A stretch of DNA of 31,959 nucleotides from JACJYE01 sp964432875 (lineage in GTDB: Bacteria > Bacteroidota > Bacteroidia > Chitinophagales > Saprospiraceae), in the NCBI GenBank assembly GCA_964432875.1, contig CAYSPJ010000055.1, positions 1 to 31,959 of the forward strand, in the 5' to 3' direction. Made by a program: the position numbers and the translations under genes. This document shows positions 15,262-24,439 of this stretch, one piece after another. The notes under the pieces are model-generated. The model was not told where the DNA came from. It was given only the letters and a program-made list of their open reading frames with translations, and did not search any database. The stretch's first letter is position 1, and every line of letters starts with the position of its first letter.

Positions 15262-18018
15262 ATGCGGCTATCGCTTATCCTTTTCTTATTCCTACCGATG
15301 CTGGCCGGGGCGGTTGAGGTGCCCAGGGTCATCAACTTCCCGCCGCAGGCCTATCAGGCCCAGCACCAAAATTGGATGGTTGCTCAGGCCCCCAACGGCT
15401 TCATGTACTTTGCCAATTCAGCTGGCTTACTGGAATACGACGGGCAGCGCTGGACGCTCTACCCCCTGCCGGAAGGGCAGATCGTGCGCGCGCTGGCTTG
15501 TAGCGCCGATGGCCGCATCTTCACCGGGGGCTTTGCCGAGTTCGGTTATTGGCAAGGCCGGGGCGATGGGCAATTGGAGTATCATTCCCTCAGCGCCGGC
15601 CTGGTTGATGCCAAAATAGCCCAGGAGGAAATCTGGCACATCCTGCTCGTGGGCGAAAAGGTTTTTTTTCAGTCTTTTTCTGCCCTTTATCAATATGCGA
15701 GCGGAGCGGTAACCGCTCTCAGCCTGCCCGGCAATATCATGTACCTGCGCGAGGTAGCTGGCAGGATACTGTTGCCCGTCATTGGGCAGGGCCTCTACCA
15801 GATGGATGCCCAGGGGCGCTTTGCCTTCCTCCCGGGTAGCGGTTTCCTGGGCGATATGACCATCATGGATATCCTGCCTTATCAGGGAGGGCTACTGATC
15901 TGCACCAACCGCGACGGCTTATTCACCTATCAGGGCGGGCAGTTTATGCCCTGGGCTAACCCGCTGAATAAAAGCCTGAAGACACTGCAGCTCAATAAAG
16001 CGCTCTGGCTGCCAGATGGGCGCCTGGCATTAGGCACCATCATTGATGGGCTGTACTGCCTGGATGAAAACGGGCGCCAGGCTTTCCACCTCAATCGGGC
16101 GAATGGCTTGCAGGACAACACTATCCTGGCGCTATGCACCAGCCAGGACGGCAACCTCTGGCTGGGCCTCGACCAGGGTATCAGCCTGCTGGCCTTGAGC
16201 GATGCCCTGACTTACTTCAATGACCAAAGTGGCCGCATCGGGGCGGTTTATACTGCTGCCATTCACGATGGCCTATTGTATATCGGTACCAATCACGGCC
16301 TTTTTGCCAAGCCTTGGCCTCTGCAGCCAGGGCGGCCCTTCCGCTTGGTGGAGGGTACCCCGGGACAGGCGTGGGAAGTGCGGGCTTTTGGCGGCCAACT
16401 CTTGTGCGGCCACAACGATGGCACTTTCTTGGTCCAGGGGCAGCGCGCTACAAAAATATCCGATGTGACTGGCGGGTGGGCGACGATACCCGTGCCGGGC
16501 CGGCCAGATTGGCTGCTACAAGGGGCTTATACGGGCATTGTCGCCCTGCGCAAAGATAGCCTCGGGGCCTGGCGCTTTAGCCATCGACTGGATGGCTTCC
16601 AGCTGCCAGCAAAATCTTTGGCCTGGGACGGCCAGGGGCGCCTCTGGGTTTCCAACCCTTATCGGGGCTTGTACCGTTTGCAACTGGACGAAGAGCTGCG
16701 TACAGTCTTCGAGTTGCAGTCTTTCACCAAAGCGGATGGGCTGCCCAGCGAATTGAGGATCAGCATCCAGATGCTGAATGGACAGTTGCTGGCCCGAGCC
16801 GGCAACGATTATTGGCGCTGGGACGAAAGCGCGCAGCGCCTGCAAAAAGTGGAGGAAGCACTAGGCCGTCGGCTACCCCAGGAGCCCTGCAGTTTCATCC
16901 TCGGTATTGAAGGTGAGTTTTTCCGGGTTTTTCGCAACCGGGTAGAGTGGTTTCAGCCTGATACGATGATCGCTGAATTGCCGCTTGCCCTCATCCCTGA
17001 TTACGAGCAAATCATCGCTTTGGACGAGCATACCTACCTTTTCTGCTTACACCAGGGCTATGCCCTGCTGGACCGCCGTCGGCATCCCGGCGGGTACGGC
17101 CCTATTGCGCCTATCATCACCCAGCTCCGCATCCTGGGCCGGCACAGCTGGTTGGCAGATTTATCTGCCCCGCTTTCATTACCTCCGGGGCGCAATGTAC
17201 TGCGCTTTAGCTATACCCTGCCTCAGTTTACCGCCGACTGTAGCTTTCGCTATCAATTAAAGGGCTTTGACGAGGGCTGGTCGGAATGGGAGCAAACAGC
17301 CAGCCGCGAATTTGCCGCCCTGCCTCCAGGGCATTACCGCTTTGAGGTGCAATCCAGCCTTTCGCCCACTATTGCCGCTTTCGAGTTTACCATCCAGCCA
17401 CCCTGGTTCCGCTCGCGCTGGATGGCACTGGTCTATATCCTGTTGTTGGCTGCGGCTGCTTTCCTGCTGGAGCGCTGGCAACAAGGCCGCCTCTGGCGGC
17501 AGCGCCGCAAATTGGAAGTGCAGCGCCAGAGAGAATTACATCAGGAACGCATCCGCGCCCGCAACGAGCAATTGCAGGTGGACGTGTTGAATAAAAGCCG
17601 CGAACTGGCCAACTCTACCTCCAGCCTCATCCGCAAAAATGAAATCCTGCTGCAAATCAAAGAAGAGCTGCAAAGCCTCAAAGATAAAACCAATGACAGC
17701 CGCCTGAACCGATATTTCAACAGCTTGTCCCGCCTTATCGACGAGCACATCTCGAGCGAAGATGATTGGCAGCTTTTCGAGGCCAATTTCAACCAGGTGC
17801 ATGAGGTCTTCTTCAAGAAGCTGAAAGCTGAATTCCCCGAGCTTACCCCCGGCGACCTCCGCTTGGCCGCTTACCTTAAAATGAACCTGGCATCTAAAGA
17901 AATCGGCCCCTTGCTCAATATTTCCCTGCGCGGCGTGGAAAACAAACGCTATCGCTTGCGCAAAAAAATGGGGCTACACCCTGACGCCAACCTTACCGAG
18001 TTTTTAATGGCGTATTAA
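15262..18018 (+). CDS. Transmembrane one-component regulator: beta-propeller (Reg_prop) + Y_Y_Y sensor, TM, coiled coil, LuxR-type HTH
   Basis: A 918-residue protein. It has a signal peptide, then a large periplasmic beta-propeller region (about 20-600) with repeated Reg_prop-like blades (for example DGNLWLGLDQGISLL, DGLLYIGTNHGLF, GRLWVSNPYRGLYRL). A Y_Y_Y domain follows (about 615-707; FRYQLKGFDEGWSEW ... LPPGHYRFEV), then one membrane helix (about 720-740) and a long cytoplasmic coiled coil. The C-terminal helix-turn-helix (about 861-905) reads LRLAAYLKMNLASKEIGPLLN ... VENKRYRLRKKMGL. The layout resembles hybrid two-component systems that control polysaccharide loci, but kinase and receiver domains are absent, so the signal would pass directly to the DNA-binding end. 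It starts 19 bp after the 14040 gene. A role in controlling the glycan locus at 19186 onward is possible but rests on proximity; rluF lies between. ATG 15262 is preferred over an adjacent TTG. Confidence 0.88.
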   Translation: MRLSLILFLFLPMLAGAVEVPRVINFPPQAYQAQHQNWMVAQAPNGFMYFANSAGLLEYDGQRWTLYPLPEGQIVRALACSADGRIFTGGFAEFGYWQGRGDGQLEYHSLSAGLVDAKIAQEEIWHILLVGEKVFFQSFSALYQYASGAVTALSLPGNIMYLREVAGRILLPVIGQGLYQMDAQGRFAFLPGSGFLGDMTIMDILPYQGGLLICTNRDGLFTYQGGQFMPWANPLNKSLKTLQLNKALWLPDGRLALGTIIDGLYCLDENGRQAFHLNRANGLQDNTILALCTSQDGNLWLGLDQGISLLALSDALTYFNDQSGRIGAVYTAAIHDGLLYIGTNHGLFAKPWPLQPGRPFRLVEGTPGQAWEVRAFGGQLLCGHNDGTFLVQGQRATKISDVTGGWATIPVPGRPDWLLQGAYTGIVALRKDSLGAWRFSHRLDGFQLPAKSLAWDGQGRLWVSNPYRGLYRLQLDEELRTVFELQSFTKADGLPSELRISIQMLNGQLLARAGNDYWRWDESAQRLQKVEEALGRRLPQEPCSFILGIEGEFFRVFRNRVEWFQPDTMIAELPLALIPDYEQIIALDEHTYLFCLHQGYALLDRRRHPGGYGPIAPIITQLRILGRHSWLADLSAPLSLPPGRNVLRFSYTLPQFTADCSFRYQLKGFDEGWSEWEQTASREFAALPPGHYRFEVQSSLSPTIAAFEFTIQPPWFRSRWMALVYILLLAAAAFLLERWQQGRLWRQRRKLEVQRQRELHQERIRARNEQLQVDVLNKSRELANSTSSLIRKNEILLQIKEELQSLKDKTNDSRLNRYFNSLSRLIDEHISSEDDWQLFEANFNQVHEVFFKKLKAEFPELTPGDLRLAAYLKMNLASKEIGPLLNISLRGVENKRYRLRKKMGLHPDANLTEFLMAY

Positions 18019-18112
18019 GGGCATTAGGCTTTAGGGCGCTTAGCTGGGTTTTTCCCCTTTTCCAATCTTTAGCGCTCACCGCGCGCTCAACTTACCATGG
18101 TAGAAAAAGCGT

Positions 18113-18143
18113 TTGGCTATGCGGAAGATATTGGCTATTATTG
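18113..18143 (+). promoter_or_regulatory. Candidate promoter for rluF (TTG-N20-TATTATTG)
   Basis: TTG at 18113-18115, a 20-bp spacer and TATTATTG at 18136-18143, one base off TAnnTTTG. It lies 23 bp upstream of the rluF ATG. Confidence 0.4.
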
Positions 18144-18166
18144 TGCCAGCGATAGCAACATAACCA

Positions 18167-18904
18167 ATGCAAGAGCAAAACGAGCACACCATCAGCCTCA
18201 ATAAATACATCAGCGATACGGGGCGCTGTTCCCGCCGCGACGCGGACAAGCTGATCGCCGAGGGCCGGGTGTTGTTAAATGGCGAAGTAGCCCGGCCAGG
18301 CAACCGCGTCGGGCCGGGCGACGAAGTATTGCTGGATGGTGCCCCCATCCGGCAGGAAGACAAGCCTGGTCCGGTCTATCTGGCCCTAAATAAACCCGTG
18401 GGTATCACTTGTACGACCGACCAGAGCATCCGCGGGAATATCGTGGACCACGTCAATTACCCGGAGCGCATCTTCCCCATCGGGCGGTTGGACAAGGCTT
18501 CTGAAGGGCTGATTTTTTTGACCAATGACGGCGATATCGTCAACAAAATCTTGCGCGCGGGCAATAAACACGAGAAGGAATACATCGTCAGCGTCAGGCA
18601 GGAGGTCACCCCTGAGTTCGTCTCCCAAATGTCTGCTGGCCTGCCCATCCTCGGCACGGTCACTCAGCCCTGCATGGTGGAGCGCCTGAGCAAATACACT
18701 TTCCGCATTATCCTCACCCAGGGGCTGAACCGGCAAATCCGCCGCATGTGCCAATACCTGGGCTATGAAGTTACTTCCCTGAAACGCATCCGCATCATGA
18801 ATATCCATTTGGGCAAGCTCAAGCCTGGCCATTGGCGGCGGCTAGCGGAGGAGGAGGTGAAAAAATTGAATGAAGCACTGAAGGGCTCGAAGAAGACCTT
18901 TTGA
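18167..18904 (+). CDS. rluF: 23S rRNA pseudouridine synthase, RluF type
   Basis: A 245-residue protein. The N-terminal S4 RNA-binding domain (about 9-68) reads SLNKYISDTGRCSRRDADKLI. The catalytic domain carries the GRLD motif with catalytic Asp at residue 109 (IFPIGRLDKASEGLIFLTNDGD). The continuation ILRAGNKHEKEY ... PILGTVTQPC ... LTQGLNRQIRRMCQYLGYEV ... RIMNI is characteristic of RluF rather than RluB or RluE. In Escherichia coli RluF modifies U2604 of 23S rRNA. The ATG at 18167 follows a plausible promoter. The gene stands alone between the sensor regulator and the glycan locus, and is a housekeeping gene with no evident link to either. Confidence 0.93.
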   Translation: MQEQNEHTISLNKYISDTGRCSRRDADKLIAEGRVLLNGEVARPGNRVGPGDEVLLDGAPIRQEDKPGPVYLALNKPVGITCTTDQSIRGNIVDHVNYPERIFPIGRLDKASEGLIFLTNDGDIVNKILRAGNKHEKEYIVSVRQEVTPEFVSQMSAGLPILGTVTQPCMVERLSKYTFRIILTQGLNRQIRRMCQYLGYEVTSLKRIRIMNIHLGKLKPGHWRRLAEEEVKKLNEALKGSKKTF

Positions 18905-19185
18905 ACAATCAGGCCATCATCAGTCTTGGGCTATTCTGCCGTGCCGTGCTGCCCAGCCATTTCTGCCCGTACATGCATTCCTGGCCCTCCTCCTAAAATA
19001 TATACTGACTTTTGTCATTGGCGTAGTCATGGTGAGGTCGTATCTTAGGGTTTTATGCTAGTAATAAGCTAATATTGTGGAAGTAATTTGCTGAAAGCAA
19101 GGGTTTTTATTTTGCCGTTGCAAGTAGCATAGGGGATTATTTTGAATGCCCCAACACGTGAATAGGATAACGAAACAGAGCATTG
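18905..19185 (+). other. Leader region upstream of the glycan locus
   Basis: A 281-bp region without a supportable gene that should carry the promoter of the GH144/SusCD locus. No full TAnnTTTG pair was found. Near matches are TAATATTG at 19070-19077 and three TAnTTTG variants with a one-base spacer (19084-19090, 19108-19114, 19138-19144). A weak hairpin TTGCT-GAA-AGCAA at 19088-19100 is followed by a T-rich stretch and could attenuate transcription. Confidence 0.3.
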
Positions 19186-21603
19186 ATGAGGTCACTTCTA
19201 CTAGCAGTAGCCTGCGCTTGGACTATTAGCGCGGGCGGTCAAAGCGTATTTTTCTTTCAAGACGCTAACCAGTCTGGGTATTACGACTCGGGGCTGGCTT
19301 TCCGTTCCGGCAGCAGTTTTTTAGAGCAAGCCGGGCCGACGGGAGACAAGATACCCACGGAGCACAATCTGCCACCTTATGAGGGGGATAACGCCCTGCG
19401 CTTGCACTGGCGCTCGCAAGGAGGCGGCGACTGGTCGGCGCTAGTCATTGCGCCAGGTTTCCCTTTTCAGAATATTACCAATACCGATACGCTTTCCTTT
19501 TGGGCGTATGCCCCGCAGGCTATCGCCGCGGCCGCTATGCCATTGATATATATGGAGGGCGCGCCCGGCAATACCAAATCTCGTCGTTATAGCCTGGGGC
19601 CATATACCGGCAGCCTGCCTGCCCAGCAGTGGGTGCAAGTGAAAGTGCCGCTGAGCCTGTTTTTTGACGACCCCAACCAAACCAACATCAATTTTGCCCA
19701 GATAAAAGCCATCATCTTTGGCCAGGACGCAGCCGATGGCACAGAGCATACCTTGCTGATTGACGAGGTAAAAACCTACAACGGCAGCCAATCGGCCGCT
19801 TTGGCCGCCCCGCCGGCCAATATCAGCGCCCGGGGCTACGATAGCCACGTGGAGCTGAACTGGCAGCCCGGCAACGAGCCGCAACTGGCTGGTTACCGCA
19901 TCTATCGCTCCCTGGATGGGGGGCAGAGCTTTCAACCCCTGCGTTTCCTCAGCCCTACCCGTAGCCAGTTTATCGACTTCGTGCGACCCCTGGGCGCAAA
20001 CCTCAGCTTGCAATACCGTTTTACCGCCTTGAATGCGGCCGATCAGGAATCGCTGGCTTCGGCAGCCGTAAGCGCGGCTACTTTTGAGATGAGTGACGAG
20101 GAATTCTTGGAGATGGTACAGGAATACACCTTCCGCTACTTCTGGGATTTTGCCCACCCGGGCTCTGGGCTCATCCGCGAACGGAATACCTCCCTCAATA
20201 CCGTCACCATTGGCGGCACCGGCTTTGGCGTCATGGCTATATTGGTAGGCATCGAGCGGGGCTTCATCACCCGCCAGCAGGGGCTGGAGCGATTGCTGCT
20301 GATGACGGCATTCCTGGAGAATGCCGACCGCTTCCGCGGCGCTTTCCCCCACTGGATGAACGGGAATACCGGTGCTACCATCCCTTTCAGTACCATGGAT
20401 AATGGGGGCGACCTCGTAGAGACGGCTTTCTTGATCCAGGGGCTGCTTGCCGCCCGTTCTTACTTCAGCGAGGATCAGGCCGATGAGGTTTTGCTGCGCG
20501 AAAAAATCACTCAAATCTGGGAAGAAGTAGATTGGGCCTGGTATCGCCAAAACAACCAGAACCTGCTTTATTGGCATTGGTCGCCCAACTTCGGCTTTGC
20601 CATCAACCTGCCGCTGCGAGGGTGGAATGAGACCATGATTGTCTATCTGCTGGGTATCGCTTCGCCGACCCACCCCATACCGGCAAGTTTATACCATACC
20701 GGCTGGGCTGGCGGCAATTATACCAATGGTTTTACCTATTTCGGTTACGAACTGCCTGTGGGCTCACTGCTGGGCGGGCCGCTGTTTTTTACCCACTACT
20801 CCTTCCTGGGGTTCGACCCCCGGGACAAGCGCGACGCTTATGCCAACTATTGGGTGCAAAACCGCAATCAAACCCTGATCAACCGGGCTTACTGCATCAA
20901 CAATAGCGGGGGATTTGCCGGCTACAGCTCGGTATCCTGGGGCCTGACCGCCAGTGACGACCCGCTGGTCGGCTATCTGGCGCACGAGCCCCACCCCAGC
21001 CGCGATAACGGCACCATCGCGCCCACGGCGGCCCTCTCTTCCATGCCTTATACTCCGGACGAATCTTTGGCGGCCCTCAAGCATTTCTACCGCAACCTTG
21101 GCCAGCGCCTCTGGGGCCCAATGGGTTTCTACGACGCCTTCAACCTGAGCGAGGATTGGTACGCCAATTCCTATCTCGCCATCGACCAGGGGCCGATTAT
21201 CGGTATGATTGAAAACCACCGCTCCCAGTTGCTCTGGGACAATTTTATGGCTAACCCCGAAATCCAGGAAGCCCTGGATGCGATCGGCTTTGTGCCGGAT
21301 ACGCTCGCCGTGGCTTCACAAGAACAGTTCGCTGTAGGTGGCGGCATCGTGGTGGAGGTCTTTCCAAACCCGGCAGCTGGGCGCTCGATCATCAAGCTCG
21401 AGTTGGATGCTCCAGCGGTTTTGCATGCCGGGCTGTACGATAGTTCGGGCCGCCGGGTATTGGCGCTTTTTCAAGGGCAGGCCTTCCCCACGGGCAAACA
21501 CATGCTGCCGCTCGAACTGGGGCACTTGCCCAATGGGGTTTATTTCTTGCGCATTCACGATGAAAAAAAAGCGCTAACGGAGCGCATTCTCTTGATAAAA
21601 TAA
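19186..21603 (+). CDS. T9SS-exported GH144 (PF10091 glycoamylase-fold) glucanase with N-terminal CBM-like and FN3 domains
   Basis: An 805-residue protein from ATG 19186 (an adjacent TTG at 19183 is less likely). Order: signal peptide (about 1-19), a jelly-roll CBM-like domain (about 22-202, ending in LLIDEVKTYNG), an FN3 domain (about 205-298), the catalytic (alpha/alpha)6-type domain (about 302-705), and a type A T9SS sorting domain (about 722-805; VEVFPNPAAGRS ... GVYFLRIH). The catalytic part shows family landmarks shared with the second copy at 24440: EYTFRYFWDFAHP, TGFGVMAILVGIERGFITRQQ, GWNETMIVYLLGIASPTHPIP, DNGTIAPTAA and AIDQGPIIGMIENHRS. Characterised GH144 enzymes cleave beta-1,2-glucan (endo-beta-1,2-glucanase of Chitinophaga pinensis, sophorose-releasing enzyme of Parabacteroides distasonis). 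This one should act outside the cell or on the surface. It is the first gene of the locus and the next starts 32 bp later. Confidence 0.88.
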   Translation: MRSLLLAVACAWTISAGGQSVFFFQDANQSGYYDSGLAFRSGSSFLEQAGPTGDKIPTEHNLPPYEGDNALRLHWRSQGGGDWSALVIAPGFPFQNITNTDTLSFWAYAPQAIAAAAMPLIYMEGAPGNTKSRRYSLGPYTGSLPAQQWVQVKVPLSLFFDDPNQTNINFAQIKAIIFGQDAADGTEHTLLIDEVKTYNGSQSAALAAPPANISARGYDSHVELNWQPGNEPQLAGYRIYRSLDGGQSFQPLRFLSPTRSQFIDFVRPLGANLSLQYRFTALNAADQESLASAAVSAATFEMSDEEFLEMVQEYTFRYFWDFAHPGSGLIRERNTSLNTVTIGGTGFGVMAILVGIERGFITRQQGLERLLLMTAFLENADRFRGAFPHWMNGNTGATIPFSTMDNGGDLVETAFLIQGLLAARSYFSEDQADEVLLREKITQIWEEVDWAWYRQNNQNLLYWHWSPNFGFAINLPLRGWNETMIVYLLGIASPTHPIPASLYHTGWAGGNYTNGFTYFGYELPVGSLLGGPLFFTHYSFLGFDPRDKRDAYANYWVQNRNQTLINRAYCINNSGGFAGYSSVSWGLTASDDPLVGYLAHEPHPSRDNGTIAPTAALSSMPYTPDESLAALKHFYRNLGQRLWGPMGFYDAFNLSEDWYANSYLAIDQGPIIGMIENHRSQLLWDNFMANPEIQEALDAIGFVPDTLAVASQEQFAVGGGIVVEVFPNPAAGRSIIKLELDAPAVLHAGLYDSSGRRVLALFQGQAFPTGKHMLPLELGHLPNGVYFLRIHDEKKALTERILLIK

Positions 21604-21635
21604 ATTTTACTTAACCATTTCAAAACTTTGCGACT

Positions 21636-24362
21636 ATGAAACGATATCTGCTAACGCTCCTGGCATTGGCGGCTTTCAGCCTCCTCTCCTATGGCCAGGT
21701 TATTTACGAAGACTTTGAAGGCGGCCCCCAGCTAAACTGGCAGCCCTTTGGCGATGGAGTCTTTAACGGCGCAGTGCCCAACCCGCCCGACCAAGACCCC
21801 TTGGGTATCAACCCCAGCGCGGAATGCGGCTCTTACACCAAGTCGAATGAGCATGCCTTCAGCCTCTTTATCGCGGTGCTGGATGAGCCGATGGATCTTT
21901 CGGTCAACAATCAGTTCCGCATCCAGATCAATGCGCCGGTTACCACCCGCTTTATCTTAAAACTTGAAGGGGCTGGTGAAGCCATCGAGGGCGCGCGCAA
22001 TATTGGCGTGGCCAACAACTGGATCGAGTATACCTTCGACTTCAGCGCGGCAGCCGGCTTTACCACCATTGACAAAATCCTGATTTTCTTTGACTATGGT
22101 GTGGAAGAAAGCAGCGACACCTACTTGTTTGACAATATCGTAGCCTTTCCCGCCGGCGCGTGCGCCGGTACCGTGCCCGATCCACTCATCCTGGACGACT
22201 TCGAGTGCCAGCGCAACGTCACTTATGGTGTGCCGGGCTTCACCGACGTCACGGTGGTGGATAACCCCGATGCCTCCGGTATCAACACCAGTGCCAAGGT
22301 CGGCCGTTACCTCGACCCGCCGGGCCCCTGGGCTGCTTTGGTCTATGATTACAACTCCCCGGCTGACTTCCCGATTACCCGTGAGGGTAGCAGCGTGGTG
22401 AAAATCAAAGTATGGGCACCAGTGGCCGGAAACCTGCTTTTTAAACTGGAAGGCGGCGGCTCTCCTGTGTCTGAAAAACCAGTCCAGATCACCCAGCTCA
22501 ACCAGTGGGTGGAATACAAGGTCGATTTCAGCGACCAAATCGGTGCCAGCCATCGCAAGCTGGTCTTTTTCTTCAATGCCGGCGTGGACTCTGGCCCGGA
22601 AGATGTTTACTACATCGACGATTTAGCCCTGGAGGCCGCACCGAGCGGATCTATCTTAGAAGACTTCGAACCGCAACAGCTTGCCTGGCAGTCTTTGGGG
22701 GCAGCGGCAGTTTTCGGCACTTTTGACGGCGTGTTGGCCAACCCGGCACCCAATGCCGTGAACAACAGCGCCAACGTGGGCCGCTACACCAAGGGCAGCA
22801 GCCAGTTTGGCGGCCTGCGCGCGCAATTGCCGGCCGGCTTTGCCCTCGGCCAATTCCCGCAGCTCGACCTGCACGTCTGGGCGCCCAACGGCACCAACAC
22901 CTTTACCATGCGCCTATTCAGCCCCACTCAAGGCTTGCAGTCTGTTAAAGTAAACCTGCCTGCCACCGGCGAGTGGGTAGCGCTCAATTTTAACTTCGAG
23001 GATTTCGTTTCTATCACCGATTTCGAGCGCGTCGAGTTGGTGTTTGACGAAGACCTGGCCTCCAGCGGCACTTGGTATTTTGACAACTTGAGCCAAGGCG
23101 TCAGCACGGTCGATCCCTGCGAGGGCGTAGAGCCTATCGTCGGCATCGTCGATGACTTCGACTGCCAGCGCAACGTGCCCATCACCGGCGGCGCCGACCG
23201 CCTCTCGGTAATCAACAACCCCGACCCGAGCGGCATCAACCCTAACCCGCTTGACAAAGTGGGCGAGTACCGCGACCCCCTCGATGAGTGGTCGGCTTTG
23301 GTGTACAACTATGGCGAACCGATTGATCTCTCTCTCCGCAACCAGCTGAATATCAAGATATGGTCGCCTGATATCGTACCCCTGCTCTTCAAACTGGAAG
23401 GCGGCACGAATCCATCTCAGGTCGAGATTTTCACCGACGTCACCGCAACAGAAGAGTGGGTGCAGTATGTCATCGATTTTAGCGGGTACGAAAATTCCGA
23501 CTTCACCCGCCTGGCTATTTTCTTCAATGCCGGCCAGTTGCCCGGCGAAGAGACCTTATACTACATCGATGACATCGAGTGGCGCCGCAGCCCGTACACC
23601 GGCTGTATTTCTGATTTTGAAACACCGGATTTTACGGTAGACAATTGGCGTTATTTTGCCAACGGCTCACTGGAGGGCACGGAGTTTGAGGTGGTTGCCA
23701 ACCCTAACCAGGATGCGGTCAACTCGAGCGAAAATGTCGGGATTTTCCTCAAAGCTCCCGACGGCGCAGTTTTTGCCGGCATGTTTGCCAGCCTGGCAGC
23801 GCCGGTTACTTTGCCCACCGACAACAAGACTATCCGCATGAAAGTGCTGGGGCCAGTTGCCGGGCAGATGGTCTTCAAGCTCGAAGGCGGCCAGGCCGGC
23901 GCACCCAACTCGGGTGACGTCTTTGCCGACTACACTACGGCCAACAGTTGGGAAGAACTGGTGTGGGACTTCAGCGTCCTGCCGGATAATGCCCTGCATG
24001 GCGTTATCACTTTCATCCCCAACTTTGGTGTAGTACCCGATGCGGTGCAAACCTTCTATTTTGACGACATCGTCATCGCCGATGCCCAGTGCATCACTAC
24101 GGGTTTGTTCCAGGCGCCTAGCATTGAGGCGCTCAAGGCATTCCCCAACCCCGTAGAGGATATCTTATACGTAGAAAACACGGAAGCGTTGAGCCATTTT
24201 GTCGTTTTCAACGCGATGGGGCAGCGCCTGAGTGTCGTGCAGGTGTTAGGCCAGCCAGTCGCTTCAATTGACGTGGCTCATCTACAGCCGGGCATGTACG
24301 TCTTAGCCGGTTATAACCGCCAGGGCGCTCTGGTGGCCAATGCCCGCTTTGTGAAGCAATAG
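21636..24362 (+). CDS. T9SS-exported protein of five tandem CBM-like jelly-roll repeats, probable glycan-binding protein
   Basis: A 908-residue protein: signal peptide (about 1-20), five repeats of about 155-165 residues starting near residues 24, 186, 341, 505 and 659, and a type A T9SS sorting domain from about 831 (ALKAFPNPVEDIL ... GMYVLAGYN). Each repeat opens with an acidic -DF-[ED] motif, then an NP....N.S..VG.Y segment, then [FL]KLEGG (RLFSP in repeat 3), a W[VI]EY..DFS-like strand and a closing Y[YF][IF]D[DN]I. Repeats 2 and 4 share DDF[ED]CQRNV preceded by another Cys, while 1, 3 and 5 share a Trp-containing start, giving an A-B-A-B-A order. No catalytic domain is present. The fold resembles the CBM-like domains attached to Bacteroidota glycoside hydrolases. 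Its place between two GH144 genes suggests it captures the same glucan on the cell surface, a role normally filled by SusE/F-type lipoproteins. Binding is inferred, not shown. Confidence 0.82.
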   Translation: MKRYLLTLLALAAFSLLSYGQVIYEDFEGGPQLNWQPFGDGVFNGAVPNPPDQDPLGINPSAECGSYTKSNEHAFSLFIAVLDEPMDLSVNNQFRIQINAPVTTRFILKLEGAGEAIEGARNIGVANNWIEYTFDFSAAAGFTTIDKILIFFDYGVEESSDTYLFDNIVAFPAGACAGTVPDPLILDDFECQRNVTYGVPGFTDVTVVDNPDASGINTSAKVGRYLDPPGPWAALVYDYNSPADFPITREGSSVVKIKVWAPVAGNLLFKLEGGGSPVSEKPVQITQLNQWVEYKVDFSDQIGASHRKLVFFFNAGVDSGPEDVYYIDDLALEAAPSGSILEDFEPQQLAWQSLGAAAVFGTFDGVLANPAPNAVNNSANVGRYTKGSSQFGGLRAQLPAGFALGQFPQLDLHVWAPNGTNTFTMRLFSPTQGLQSVKVNLPATGEWVALNFNFEDFVSITDFERVELVFDEDLASSGTWYFDNLSQGVSTVDPCEGVEPIVGIVDDFDCQRNVPITGGADRLSVINNPDPSGINPNPLDKVGEYRDPLDEWSALVYNYGEPIDLSLRNQLNIKIWSPDIVPLLFKLEGGTNPSQVEIFTDVTATEEWVQYVIDFSGYENSDFTRLAIFFNAGQLPGEETLYYIDDIEWRRSPYTGCISDFETPDFTVDNWRYFANGSLEGTEFEVVANPNQDAVNSSENVGIFLKAPDGAVFAGMFASLAAPVTLPTDNKTIRMKVLGPVAGQMVFKLEGGQAGAPNSGDVFADYTTANSWEELVWDFSVLPDNALHGVITFIPNFGVVPDAVQTFYFDDIVIADAQCITTGLFQAPSIEALKAFPNPVEDILYVENTEALSHFVVFNAMGQRLSVVQVLGQPVASIDVAHLQPGMYVLAGYNRQGALVANARFVKQ

Positions 24363-24391
24363 AGAGATACATAGTCAACTTTTCATAACCA

Positions 24392-24420
24392 GGCAGAGGC
24401 GCTGCAAATGCGCCTCTGCC
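24392..24420 (+). other. Perfect 11-bp hairpin between the repeat protein and the GH144 lipoprotein
   Basis: GGCAGAGGCGC / GCGCCTCTGCC with a 7-nt loop (TGCAAAT), in the 77-bp gap 29 bp after the stop at 24362. No U tract follows, so it is not a standard terminator. An intercistronic RNA stabiliser, processing site or attenuator is possible. The downstream ATG is 20 bp past the stem. Confidence 0.6.
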
Positions 24421-24439
24421 GACTCTCAACCTTGGCGCT

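Noticed and set aside
19441..20673. 410-codon open frame on the minus strand
   Set aside because: It lies wholly antisense to the GH144 catalytic region, which has clear family motifs. The frame looks like a by-product of GC-rich codon use; it shows no domain and no upstream signals.
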